From: Microdochium bolleyi | Lineage: Eukaryota > Ascomycota > Sordariomycetes > Xylariales > Microdochiaceae | DNA: 64,000 bases | NCBI GenBank assembly: GCA_001566295.1 | Contig: KQ964258.1 | Location: 794,277 to 858,276 of the forward strand | Direction of reading: 5' to 3' | In this document: piece by piece, positions 46,051 to 59,200 of the stretch | Layout of the letters: the number at the start of each line of letters is the position of its first letter | How positions within the stretch are numbered: position 1 is the first letter of the stretch | The notes under the pieces: generated by a model | What the model was told of the DNA's origin: nothing | The model's input: the letters and a program-made list of their open reading frames with translations, nothing else | The model's database searches: none | Made by a program: the position numbers and the translations under genes

Positions 46051-47787
46051 CTAGACATTGCTGCTGGCCGCCGGCTTCTTCTCCCCGTTCACGCTGCCCT
46101 CGGCGGTGTTCGCACCGCAAGGATTGGTGCCACTGAACGCGTTATGTGGGCGGTTGTAAAGCGCGCGACGAAGGGCACCTTCGGGCCGGGACGCCCAGAC
46201 CTCCGCGGTCGAGTTGCTGTGAGGGAACAGGACCTTGTTCTTGGGGTGCTGAACAATATCAGCCCAGACAGCTTTGGGACGAGCAGACATGATCTCGAGG
46301 TCCTCCATGATCTGGGCGCAGAACGCCTCGAGGGGAAGGTCGTTGACATCGTTTCCGAAGGGGTTCTCGATCTCGCGGCCGATGAAGAGGATGGAGAAAA
46401 TAATGCAGGACGCAGCAATGGTGGCGGGGATGGTGATCCATTTGAGTGTCGAGAGCAGCTGGAATGGCATAATCATGACGTAGAGCCAGGTGATTTGCTG
46501 AATGGCAATGGCGTACGCGATGGGCAGAGGAGTGTTGAGAACACGCTCACAGCCAGTCAGGACATCGTTGAGGGCCGTGAGACCGTTGTCTATTGATAGG
46601 TTAGTTTGCAAGTCTTGGCGGAGGGAGCAGTCAGATCTAGCAAGGAGCGGCTAGGGTAGGCTTACAAGCTGTGGTCTGCTGCATGGGAACAGGCAGCTGG
46701 CCGTCGGCGACGAGTTGATCGATGTATGCACTGAGGTACAACAAGATCTCCAGAGGCAGGTTTCCGAGCGGGGTTGTCGCCTTCTTCATCTCCTTGCGGG
46801 GGTTCGACGTGGCGAAGGTGACGCCAAGGCTCTCGCCGACCTGCTTGAAGACACCCGGCTTCCTGGCGGGGCTGCTGAGCTTCTCCTTGGTCGCCTGCTC
46901 AGAGAATGTTTCGAGGTGCTCGACGAGGTCCTTGAGGTCATGGTAGTGCATGTAAGGCTCGAATCGGAGCTTGTGCTTGAGCGAGACGGCGAAGGCAACC
47001 AAGAGGTTCATGGCGGTCCTTGAGGTGACAGTCTAGGTCAGCTTATGGTCGTGGCTGGTAGGGGGCAGCCAGGAGCGCAGGTCAGGCAGACTTACAGCTT
47101 GGAAATCACGTCTTCTTTGGCGCACTCAGGCCGCTCCTTGGCGTGGATCCAGATGGTGCGGGCAAGGGTCTGGCAGGTCAGAGTCAAAGTGCCCCAGTAC
47201 CGACGGCCCTCTGCGTAACGCTCGTAGGCCGTGGAGCTGCGGAAGGAGAGACCCAGACCGACGACGAAACCGGTGACGGTGAGCAGGATGCTGGAGATAC
47301 CAAGGTCGATGCTTGCGAAGTTCTCGCTGATGACGGTGATGAGAGTGGCCCAGGCGCCGACGAAGGTGATGGGAAGGATGAGCTTGGGGACGATGCTTCC
47401 GTGAAGCTGCATGAACAAGGGCCACTTGGAGTGCTTCTGGATATCACGAGGGCCGGCAAAGTAGTCGTCGATGTCCATGCTGGTCTGGCGGCGGCTGAAG
47501 GGGTTCGGGGTGCGGGTGCCCTGGGGCGAGGTGGGATACTCGTCTTCGTTGATGTCGTAGGTGTTGGGCTTGGTCTTCTGGGTGTTGATAGGCGCAGGCT
47601 GGTCGGCGGACACGGTGGTGGCCGCACCATTGGTGTTGCCAGTGGTAGGGGCGGCAGCATTGCCGGGACCCGAGTGGCCTCCCTCCTCAGACATGATGAC
47701 GGGATCTGTGCTCGTTGTGGAGTGGTGGATGTGGTCGAAGCCTGAGGTGGTGGTGGTGATGGATGCGGATGGATCGTGACTGACCAT
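46051..47787 (-). CDS. Bestrophin-like (UPF0187) anion channel
   Basis: Predicted chloride or anion channel of a cellular membrane. Three exons on the minus strand (47787-47096, 47018-46666, 46589-46051) give 527 residues. The first 120 residues are polar and low-complexity. The membrane region opens with SIVPKLILPITFVGAWATLI and continues with GISSILLTVTGFVVGLGLSF followed by RSSTAYERYAEGRRYWG, the most conserved stretch of this family. The second and third exons add MNLLVAFAVSLKHKLRFEPY, IQQITWLYVMIMPFQLL and, near the end, the acidic GREIENPFGNDVNDLPLEAF, a bestrophin hallmark. The first intron uses an AAG acceptor; the nearer TAG would put a stop in frame. A later start at 47694 is possible and would only trim the disordered N-terminus. 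Confidence 0.93.
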
Positions 47788-50700
47788 TTGGCGATTCTTG
47801 CCGGAAGGCGAGGAGGATTGGTGGTAGAGAGCGTGGACAGGCAGGCACGAGGAAGGAAAAGTGCAAGTAGGAACACCGCCAGGGGCCGGACTTGTTTACA
47901 TGGGTCGGATACTAAGTAGCTGCCAGGAGAAGAGGGCAGCGGGAAGCGAGGCTGCGGGCGTCAAGAAGCTTAAATGGAAGGGGAGACCGGACTTTTTGGC
48001 AACATTTGCGACCCTCCCTCGCATCTGGCCTCCGTCCATCGGGGCCGGACGCGCCTGTTGTGCTGGCCTGCGTGTACGGCGTATGCAGCACGGCCTGAGC
48101 CGCTGCCGCCAATTCCAATGGCCAGCGACGGCAGCGATGAGTGGCCTGAGGCCGCGATGCAACGGACCCGTTTCCAAATCGAGCACCGGTGGGGCGGGCA
48201 GACCCTGGCGTCTGCCTCAGGGCACCAATCACCGGCGCGGGCTGACGGGCTATTTCAGGGGCGTCCCATGGATTGACTGTCTGATGTGGTGGCGATGCAT
48301 TAGAGTTTTGTGGGGTCCCTGTCCCTTGGCTGGAGGAGAAGAAAAGTCGTCAACGTCTCGCAGCGAGTGGTCCCATTCTCCGCGCCACCACTGCACCAAC
48401 GCCAGACGCCTGACGCCAGCCAGCAGAACCACCGCCAGAGTCCAAGAAACACATTTCCAGTGCCTGCCCGCGACAGCTGCCGCGACGACATCTCAAGGAC
48501 AGGGAGCGAGCCTACCGCTCGCAGCGGAGGGAGCCCGAAAGTGCTGACGTGGAATCTCGCGCGAACACGGGCTTCGCAAGGGATCATGGCGCATCCCCTG
48601 GCCCGCCAAGGCACTAGGCCAAATAACCTTACAACAGGATCGAGACTCGCTGGTCCGAGGCTGGCAGTGATGAGCACTCTGGATCCAGCGTCTCGACCAG
48701 TCTCCAGTATTCAAGAGTGCCCAGGTGGCGCGCCCGTGAGCTACTTCGGCGGACCTCTCGATTGCCTCGTGATTTCCGACCTGTGCTCCACTGCGCACGT
48801 AGTAGGACTTTGTACTCCGCACAGTGACTGCCTCAAGATAGATGTCGTTGCACCCAACGGCACCGACTGAGAAGATCTTTCAGCTCGCGAGGGTGCAGGA
48901 GGAGGCGGCTTACAGCCTGACGCTGGACAGTTAGTCGCATGGAGACGGATGCACGTCAGCATCAACCAGGCCCGCCCTCGTACACGGCAGCCAACTGACA
49001 CACGCGCTGCACCACTCCCCCATCCCTTCGCATTTCAGCTGCCGACAACTCACATGGTGTGCGTCCTTGGCAAGCCACCCGCGTGCACTGCCCAGGGGTA
49101 AGTAAATCACCACCAGGCCCCCTGACTTCCATCGGTGTTTTGGCTCTGAAGTGGGCGATTCACACGCGCCGAGCGACAATCCTACATCGATCGCCTTCCC
49201 AGGCGTTCTTCAGCCATGCTCACTTGCAGCCATGGCTAGAGTAATGATGGGATGCCTTGCGTGTTCGCCGCCCCAAACGAGAGACACATGAAAGTGCTGG
49301 CGAGAGTCACGGCAGAAACGCCAGTGTAGGCCTGTGTGGTCATGGCTCCCCGTCTCTGCACTGTACTCTTACGCAAGCATCAGACGACGTGTTTGTCGCA
49401 ACAGTGCACGCACCGATGAGGCCGCCGCCCGCACCGACTGCCGGCTGGTCCTGTCTTGTTCCCAATGCGAAAGAACTTTGTGTACACGCGGCCGAAGACC
49501 ACAACGCGGGACCGTTCTCGCGACCAGAGATTAGAAAGGCTCTGGGAGTGCTCCAGCAAGCGTCTGATGCCTACATGTCCCTTGTCTATCGAGCTTACTG
49601 CTTCTTCTTCTTCTTACTTACCACATAATTAGCATGCACTCACTTCTCACAAGTACATGTACTACTGTACGCTGTTATGCCAGCGCACGGTCGGCGACCG
49701 GAGCTTTGTTTCCTTGATGGTGGCGTGCAGTTTATTCGACTTCATTTGCCAACATGGCACTTGTAGCTTCCTTACTGTGAACAATGCAGACGCCACCAGT
49801 CGCAGGGAGGGCCATGACCTGATCTGAAACACGGCAAGTCGAACAAAAGGGGCTTCAAAACAAGCGCGCACGCCAATGTCGTGTGGAGCGTTCCCCAGAT
49901 CCCGGACTGCAAGCAACCTCGGCGCGCATTCATCAGATGGATCCTGAACGCATGCTCTGGTCCCAGCGTGGATCCCCAATAATGACCTCGGACACGATTG
50001 AACACGCCCAGATATTGTCAGACCTCGCCCTACGTTGGCACACAAGATGCGGGCATGTTGAACGCCGGCAAACAATCGTCTGACTCGCTTGCCCGTCGGT
50101 GGGAAGCAAGAATCACCCCACAGCCTCTGCAAGACCGCGTCATGATGAGTATAAGTAGGGTTGTCCTAAACACACTCACCGCGCAGTGCAGGTCATGGCC
50201 ACATGCCGTGGTAACTCGGATCATGCGACACCACCTAGCAAAGAATATTCTGATGCCACCCACGAGACAGTTCAGACATATCACCGTACGCGTATATGCT
50301 GGCCGCAGGTGAGGACGCAACTCGCATGAAAAACACGGGAAGAAAGTTGAAACATGACTTCTGGGACGCAACCCGAAGCAAGAATTCGTCGCAACCACAT
50401 GTACGTACTGCGTGAGTGGGCGAGGCGACTACACTCACCCGTGCTGGCTCGTCAACAACCACAAGTAGACGGAGTGTAAAAGACCTGATTGCACCATCTG
50501 TCGGGCTGAAAGCACCGTTTTGTCGCCGTTCTGATCGTTATGGATGTCGAAACCCCACGTCAGGTCCGTCCCAGTGGTACCGCTTGTGTCGCAGATCCTT
50601 CCTATAATCAACCTATTTCTTGAGGGGCCTGTGAACTGCCAATCGGCGCTTTGGCAGACGCCTCGCTACTGTGACTTGGTCTCGTGCGGATCGTTTCTAT

Positions 50701-51065
50701 GGTGGTTTGTGGCCCGAGGCTGGTTGTGCACTGTCAGAATGAATCATCCGCCATCACGCATCTTGGCAGGCACCACCTCCAGGCAGTGACCCACTTCGTG
50801 GCAACTTCAGCTTTGAGCCTCACGATGACTCCGGCTTGTGCTCAAACACATATATCGTTAGCACCCCCGGACTGCTCTGCTCGAGGCCACACGACACCTC
50901 CAAGCTTCCGCAACCCGTGCTGTATCTGGCTTGTCGGTTCATAACTCGGTGCGACGCAGCACTTCAGACACCTGAAGCAAATCAAGCCAGGAACCCCCGC
51001 TACGTCATCCAGCCTCAGTTGTCATATCTCAGGCCGCAACTCCCACAGCTGTTGGATCCTCCGCC
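47788..51065. other. 3.3-kb divergent intergenic region
   Basis: Bestrophin and CHY-finger genes both start at its edges and point outward, so both promoters lie here. Internal ORFs (the longest 228 codons, plus strand from 47861, running through the bestrophin upstream region) show no domain or plausible splice model. No repeat of note was seen. Confidence 0.5.
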
Positions 51066-53214
51066 ATGATCTCGACAGCCAACACAAGCGGAACGCCGCC
51101 CGGCCGGCGGCAGGTCGTCCCCGAGGCCTCGAGCGACCGGGTCGTGCCCAAGCCCGTCCCAGACGCCCTGTCACGCGACCCCCGCAGGTATCAGCTCGAT
51201 CAGCTCAAGAGGCGCTTCTCGCCGAGGCAGACCAACCTCCAGAATGGTGCCACCCTCTTGGCTTTCAACCTCAAGCCCTCAGACCCAGATTTCCCTTTCG
51301 AGTTGGAACTTCTAGAATGCGAGCTCCAGGTTCCAGCAGCCTACCCGGACTCTGCATCCAGTGCAAGCCTCAGTCTCAAAGTCAAGAACAAGGACATTCC
51401 TCGTGGGTTTGCTGTCAACATTGAGCAAGGATGGAGGAAGCTCGTCGAGGAAAGAGGCGAGGCGACCCTTTTGGCACTGACCAACGCCCTCGATAAAAAC
51501 CTCGAGGCTTTCCTGTCTGAGAAGAAGCAGGACACTGTGAAGCTAATGTCCTTCAAGGATACGAGACATCTCGAGTCCGAGGCTACCACCCTTGGCAAAC
51601 AGCAGCCGCCAATCAGCAATCTGCAGGAATCCTCAGGGCCGGTATCGCTGCCAAGTAGGCCTTATGTGCCTGAGCCGTCATACACCAAGGACGAGACGAA
51701 TGCGGCCAAGGCTCGCAGGGCGCAGGAAGTGCGACAACTGGAAGCGCGCATGAGCCGCCTCAACATGTACCAGCGCTCCAGCGATGGTGTTGTGTATACG
51801 CTGCCGCTGGAGCCTCGGCGTCGCGCTGAACTACCCACAGGCCTGCAAGCCGTGCAGTCTGTCCAGTTAATCGTGCCTCTTCTGTATCCCTTGCAGCCAC
51901 TTAGAGTCCTCCTCAACGACGTCGAGTCGAAGGACGCTGAGGCTGTAGAGGAGCTTTTCACGAAGCGCGCAAGTCAACAGGTCCAGATGTCACTGATGAG
52001 CCACATCAACTTCCTTTCGCAAAACATTCACCTCATGGCCAAACAGGCGATTCGGGAGCAGGAGACCAAGGCGCAGCAAGATACGGCTGCAAAAGTTGCA
52101 GAAGAGGCGCGAGCGAGCACGCAGTCGTCACAAAAGGAGCCCGTGGCAAACGATCACGATGGCAGAAATCACATTCAGGTTATTCCTCGGCCGCCAGAAT
52201 GGATCTGGATTGACAAAGCCGATGACACCGAGAGCTCGGATGATTCATGGGACGAACTCGATTCTGACGAGGGCGGTGCAGCAGTGGGCACTGAGAGAAC
52301 CGACTCTGCACCGCTGCACCAAGCCGAGAAGGGTACGGCCATATCGTTCCCTTCAATAGAGCTGCACGGCATCGAGCTCTTCCAGCTGGCGCTCCTTAGC
52401 CTCAGTGTCAAGTGCGAACGGTGCAGGACAATGAACGACATCACGGGGCTCAGACCTGGCCTTGAGAAGTCTGGTAGCTGCAAGAAGTGTGCCACGCCGT
52501 TCACTGCAACCTTCCGCCCAGAGATGGTACACCAGGGCTCGACCAGAGCTGGCTTCATAGACATATCCGGCTGTACCGTCGCTGATATGCTTCCGAGGTA
52601 TGTTGCATCATAGGGGACCTTTAAACTACGACCGCATTACTAATAGAAAACCTAGCACGTTCATTCCTACCTGTTCCACTTGCTCGACAGCGAGCCCAGG
52701 ACTCGTCTCCGTCAGGGGCGATGTTACGAACAACGTCTGCCGCGAGTGTCATAGCAAGTTCAGCTTCAAAATCCCCGACGTCAAGTTCCTCGCCATCACG
52801 CATGGTACACCCTTGCCACCTACATCTGGCCCACGGCGCAAGCTCGAGAAGCTCGGCCTGCATGTCGGTGAGCAGCTCCCCGACCGCGGGTCCTGCCCGC
52901 ACTACAAGCGCTCGTACCGCTGGTTCCGCTTTTCGTGCTGCAGCAAAGTGCACCCGTGCGACAAGTGCCACGACGAAGCCGAGGACCACATCAATGAGTG
53001 GGCAAACCGCATGATCTGCGGCTGGTGTAGCCGCGAGCAGAACTATGCCGTTGAGGCGTGCGGGTTTTGCGGGCGCAGCGTCATCGGGAAGAAAGGCAGA
53101 GGGTTCTGGGAGGGTGGCAAGGGCACACGGGACAAGGCCAAGATGAGCAGAAAGGATCCGCGGAAGTACAAGCGTATCGGTGGGGGCGAGGCGAGGAAGA
53201 AAGACAAAGAATGA
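51066..53214 (+). CDS. CHY-type zinc-finger protein with RWD-like regions
   Basis: Two exons, 51066-52597 and 52656-53214, joined by a 58-nt intron, give 696 residues. The N-terminal 150 residues contain an RWD-like fold (the pattern LECELQVPAAYPDSASSASL is typical), and a second, weaker one lies after the Arg/Glu-rich helix near residue 220. The middle has an acidic patch and then two zinc-ribbon-like CxxC pairs (VKCERCRTM, GSCKKCATPF), and another pair after the junction (PTCSTCST, VCRECHSKF). The C-terminus is a CHY zinc finger: CPHYKRSYRWFRFSCCSKVH, PCDKCHDEAEDH, ICGWCSREQNY and CGFCGRS. CHY fingers occur in Pirh2-type ubiquitin ligases and in fungal proteins of unknown role. No RING finger follows here, so ubiquitin-ligase activity is not supported. 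Confidence 0.94.
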
Positions 53215-56200
53215 GATCGTCTCGGGAAAGAGGGCAGCAGCTCGAGCCAACACCTAGTGAAAGCCTCAGACCCGCAAATCAGATAAATACAATGGTTTCC
53301 CACCCTACGTATGTCTTTCTTGACTCTCGCGCCCGTAGTTTCCCGACGACACTCGACTCGTCTCTCGCTCGCTTGAGCGGCCGCGGAATCGCAAGCTGTC
53401 ACAGACAGTGTTGCTCGCAATGACGTAGCTGAAAATATATCTGCGCGTCTGAAGGATACCACTCAAGCCTACAGCAACCATGGCGTTCGGCCCTGTCGGA
53501 CCAAAAGAGTGCACGAGAAGCTTCCTCTCTACCCGCCCCCCCTCCCCCCTTAACAATATCTATGGGTGTGTATCACGAGTCTTGAGGACGGGCGGCCGTT
53601 GCCTTATATTCCCGTAGCCCCGAACAAGAAACCTGGGTTGTTCTGGGGAAGAGCCCTGTTTGTGGTACCACGAAGAAGTCCAGTCCAGTCCAGTGGGTCA
53701 GATCGTGATGTGTATGTGTATCCATGTGTAGGGCGGTTCTGCCCTGCTCAAAAGGGGGATTCTGGGGATATTCCACGAATATGGGGTAGGTGTTCTATGA
53801 GGTCGTGCTGAATGTGCAGAAGGTATGCTGTGTGCGGGTATCTAGAAGTGTCGTCTCAACCAAACTCGGTTCGCAGGTGAGTGGTACTATAATTCGCGAA
53901 TTTGGTGGTTCGGAGTTCCACAAATATGTTCGTAGAGATTTCAAAAACAATGTAAATGGAAGAATTAAATGGGCCAAAGCTTATATTGACGTGAGGCCAT
54001 TGGAACTTGAGTTGATAAGGCTGTCCATGCACCTCCGACACGGTTGGAGCGCTTTCTGTGGTTCCAACGCAGGTCCCATCATCAACCATCCCTACACAAA
54101 AGCCTGGGCTGAAGAACAAGAATGCAGGTTCGAGGCAGCATGTCCATGCTGATGGGAGACATGCATGTACCCCGATCCCATAATACTTCAGGGTATGTAT
54201 GCACCTTACCTTGACGCATGACGACCAGATTTCTGGAGAGACACACCGACGTTGGCGAAGGGGGCTCTGTCTCATCGTCCTACCGAGCGTTGCGATGATC
54301 ATGGTTCGAGGTATTTTCTGCGCCCCCTCCTCTCATCTCTGATCGTGCAGTTCCCTATTCGCAGAGAACTCGTGAAAAGAAAAAGAACCGATGGGCTCAC
54401 TGCATGCAAGATCGCGACGACCTCGTCGCGTGACACACGTTACCTGGGAGAAGCGGGGGGGTATGGACGCGCTTTGGGGCTGTGATCTGCCGCGGCATCA
54501 GGCCAGCCCTCCACGTGCCCGCGCGCGAGAGTGTGTAGCGTAAGCTTGCCAGCGCACACAGGACCGGGTGGTGGGTGTGGGTAGGGCAGCAAGAGCTAGC
54601 CACGGAAGATGGCAAGGCAGATCTTTTCCGCTCGGCCGGGCGATCGTTGTTACGGGTGAGTTGCTGGTTCGTACCGGTGGTGGTGGTGGTGGTGATGAAG
54701 ATGGTGGTGGTGGTGGTGTGAGACATTTCGACGCAGTGGCATTTTCCGATCTTGCTCTCTTGTGTCAGATGCATCGATGAAGCCAATCCTCGCAGGGAGC
54801 TAGATACAGTGTGCGTCAGGCGTCAATCGGTGAAAAAGTAGGTACACATCTCCCAAATGAATTTAATCATCATTTTAATCGGCAAGAGAGCTCTCGGTCC
54901 ACGAGACCCTGATGTACGACCTCGGCTTGGCCAAGCTCGCATGCTGCTTTTTCAGTGTTACGGAAGTGGCTTGCTAGGAATAGAGTTGTGGGACTAGTGG
55001 TTGCTGCTGTCTTGCAGCTGCCTCGTGACAGCACGGAGTTAGTTCCGAGTTCTGCAACCTCGGCTGTGCTTCAGCTGCGGCAGTCACTCTTCGAAGGTAG
55101 CATGTGGGATTAAGCTGACTATCGACTACCATCGGTCGGGTCCGCGAATGTCAGTGAGAGTTGTTCTCCTTGCTTGTTCTGCTATTCCTGTGTTGAGGCC
55201 CACGGGTAGAGTCTTTGGTTACCAGGTCCCGGTGGCTAATAGTTTATCCAGCAAGTGTCAAGCATGCACAATAACAACCTGTCATAATGCCTCTGTGAAT
55301 TTGGTAAGCGCTGACAAGGTTTGCGAACCAGACACGTCAAGCCAGCCATATATTCAGTTCCAGTGCAGGATAAATTAGTAAAATTGCTATTCGGGTATAA
55401 ATATCGCGCAAGTTCATTAGATTTGGCCGAGATTCGCTCGAAGCTCTCCTGTTCCGAGCCCTGTTACCGACGAGCATGAACGTGATCCTGCCTTTCCCAC
55501 CAACACAGCGGCGTGTTCCCGAAACGGGCAGGAGCCCGGATCTGTCCCGGTCCCCCGTTCTCGCAGGGGTATCAGGAAGCCCCTGTACACCGGTGTGATC
55601 TCCTTCAGGGTCCTGCGTCTCTTTCATGCGGGTCCCAAAGTGATAGGGCCTCGCCTGCCGAGGCAGGCGGGCAAGGCGTGAAGCACGCGCCCCCTTCCCG
55701 GAGCCCAATTGTGTGGGTGGGTGCTGTCAGACCTCGATATGGCCCCATGGGGATATTTAACACCGCAGAACGAACTATGCGGGGGGCGGATGACACCCTG
55801 CTGCCCCCCGGGGCTTGCAGATGAGATGAAATGGGGGTGGGGTGGTGAGATCAGGTATCAGGGGGAGAGCGGGCTCGCTCGTAACATCGCTTCAACTTGT
55901 CGTCCCTCCTGGCGGGCCTTGCTCGCAGGGTGGTGTGCAACGGTCCGACGGCGCGGGACGATTGTCCTCCTGACAGACACGTGCGCAACGTGGCTGCTTC
56001 TCGCTTGATCTCTAGCGAGGCCAGCCTCGCGCCTGGGGAGGGTGTGGTGTGTGAAGGGAGCGTTGCATCGGGGAGCCTGTAGGGCGGGTAGGTGGAAGAG
56101 GGAGAAAGCAAGAGAGGGTGTGCAGCGACGTGTTACTTCTGCTTCGGGAATTGTCATGAGACTCGAATATTTTATGCGCTGTTCTGATCTCCGCTGCGCG

Positions 56201-59200
56201 ACTCGGTGACGCCGCGATGTCTGGCAAGGGGTTTTGATCTTCTGACTGCGGATATCGCGTTGTTGGCTTGTTGGCGCAGTCTCGGGGCGTTGATCTCGCG
56301 GATCAAAGCGCCGTTGGTCATTATAGTGCAATGCTGTCATCGAGATATCAGCCTCAGGGTGTACCAGCTGGCCTCCATGACAATGAAATGAGGTTTCATA
56401 ATTGCGTGTGCCCCAAGGGCTCGCATTTTGAGACTCATACTCATGCATACATGCATTGCGAGAATGTCATATGATTACAATGCTGTCACCGTTGGTCTCT
56501 CTCCCGGCGATGACGCTAGGTTTTGGAGATCTCAAGATAGATCATGAGAATTGTATCGCTTGCGCCCAGCCGGAATCTCCTCCCAAGATTTTCCGTTTTC
56601 CGGCCCTTACTCGGAGCATATGCCCTATCCTCAAGGGTGGAAACTTCCATTGGGACCAGAAGACCAGTCACAAGAGTGATGGTACTGGATGACGCAGCTG
56701 TCACTCGCCCGCTTAATCAGATCTTACCCGAGTGGCGTGGACAGGGTCGTTTTAATAAGCTGCGGATCACTGACCAGCAGTTCCTCAAGGTCGACGGTCC
56801 CTGAGTACGGCTAGGGGCACAGAGGGAACCGAGCAGTGCCTGTCCCATGTAACAAGCATTGCGGCGCAGCTTCGGCGCCTGCAACTGGAGCGCCCTTCTC
56901 TGTGCCGAATGCGGACGTTAATGGCCGGTCGAGGGCCTCTGGGTACAGTCAGCAGAGGAGGAGGTAGGCTGGTCAATGGCATCGCTGCCCGTGGTGTCGA
57001 TGAGAATTGGGCTTGGGACTTTCGTGCTTCCACTGGAGCAGGAATGAATCCCCGGGATTTACTATTGTCTATTCCCATGTTAGTGGCTGGAACTATACTT
57101 CGATCAATTCGATTTCCCAGACTAAACCATGCGGTCGTGTTCGCTAGATGAGTCTTGTGACGCCACCTGTATCGGTGGTCCCAGGTCGTCATTCAGGCTC
57201 TGCGTTACACTCGCTTCAGCCACGGCAGAGGCACTGCATGTTCGGTAATCGATGAGGTCACGAACGTCCGGAGAGCACGCAGTACACGCCGCAATGGTTG
57301 CATCAGGATTACTCTTCATGTCTCCTGTGCTCCTTTCCCTTTTGAACGGTAGTGTGATCTACTGATCTGTCGACGCAAGCGAGCTGCGTACAGTCGGGCG
57401 TGTCGATGTTGTTCCTGGAGGATAGCACTGCCTGCCGTCGACATGCTGCCCATGTACGGCCGAAGGGTTGGACGATCGAACTACAATGTGGAAGCCAGGC
57501 TCGGAGAAGGGCAAAGACGATACTGAAGAGTCTGACAATTCCTCGGCGGTGTAAAGTTCGCGGATTCAACAAGGCTTGTGCATCGTCGCTGCCTTCGCGA
57601 TACCATGAGCCTCAAATTATGCCTTGTGACCGATGAGAAACGTCTATTGAGCCCGACTCGAAGCGGTCTATAATTGTAGGTAAAACATTTTGTTTTTTCT
57701 AACCTGCTTTATTCCATTCATTTAGCCAATGTGAGCCAGGTTTTTCTCACCTAGAACCTGGTAGTATCGAACCTGAGTCAATGCTGATCCATCATGTTGC
57801 CTCTGATGATTTGCCTCGCATCCGGAGACGCGCAATGGTAGGCGAACGATTGGACGGATAAAATGCGCCATACGGGGGGCAGGCGGGTAGGCTGTCGTTC
57901 TCTTTGAGCAGGTGGCCTGGCCTAAAAGGGTCTGCCCATGTTCCCTCCCCTTTGCGAGAAGGATGGGGCTCTTGCAATACAGCACCCTTGCACACCGGAC
58001 TGACAGACAAGAGCACCCGGCAGAGACAAAGATTCCAGAACTGTCGGATGCGAGCAGAGGGCGCCGTCCCCGGAAAGCTTGCCCCTGCTCCCCCCGGATC
58101 TGGGGTATTGTGGGTTGTCATGTGCACTCCCTTCGCAGCAACATCTTGCGGATCTCAGTTTCGGATGCGCATGCGACCCTGCTTACCAAAAATGCCGTAA
58201 TGTGTGGTTTTCTTCGTGTAGTCCCCACCATCTCTCCTATGGATGAACGTGACGGGTCAAGAGATTAATATTGTTTTCGATCACGTATGATATTAGGTTG
58301 TGTTTGCTACGGGAACCGGGCCGGCCGACACTAAACGACGGGCCTGTGGGGTATATATGTTGCTATATTGGTTGTCTTGCGATGCAGCCACTACCGAATG
58401 ACTCTCCGGGTGCTTGCGTAGCCAGCCTAAAATGAAAACGGCCACGATGACTTTGATGAAGATGTTATGAAATGCCGCACAGCATTAAATCATGTTGTGA
58501 CACGAGTCCGAGGTAAGCTAGGGTATGTCATTCACGGCCATGCTGGCCGATAAAAGTCCCTTTGCTTCTTTAGTCAGATGAGGAAGACTTTGATGTAGGT
58601 GTGGAATATCCCCGGATGCAGAAATACGCAGGGGATCAAATGAGAAGAGAATGTGCATGCTGTATCACTACCACAAGGAGATCCTGCGAAGGGCCAATGA
58701 GCTCAGCACTACACAATCACAGGCAAAGGCATCATACGGCGATAATTGTTATGAATTTAGCAGACTCAAAAGCACGTGGGAAGTCAATCCTGGCCGCAGC
58801 AACCTCTATCGCACGATTCATGGCCAGCACCAAAGGGGCGTTTCAAGCATGTAAGCACGTGTCAATTGTGCAGTAGCTCAGGGATAGCTACGAACACCTC
58901 GAAACACCTTGGTCGGTTGCTTTCTTTGTGGGCTGCGAGCCCTTAGTTGCAGTTCTCGGCTCGAGTCATTCGTCTGCATTACACGGAGTGACCCCTTTCT
59001 GGGGGCTGACGAGGGCGCCACTCACATGCACACCTGCACAGCACGGACGCACCAGAGCGTGACGGACGGGCTCGGGCATCGCAAGTGATCTCTCGTGATG
59101 TTTGGAAATTTAATCGAATCATATTTTGCTCGATTTAACCGCGTGACTGGGTTGCACGGCGTTTGTACTTGTTCTAATCTTGCCTCGGCTTGTACCGACA

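Noticed and set aside
47861..48547. 228-codon plus-strand frame
   Set aside because: Overlaps the region just upstream of bestrophin, has no domain, and competing frames of similar size lie on the other strand.
53790..54302. Frames of 120-148 codons on both strands, possibly a decayed gene
   Set aside because: No family match by eye and the two strands compete; left as part of the gene-poor region.
57722..57790. Possible tRNA B-box (GGTTCGA on the minus strand)
   Set aside because: No A-box at the right distance and no foldable acceptor stem or 3' end were found.
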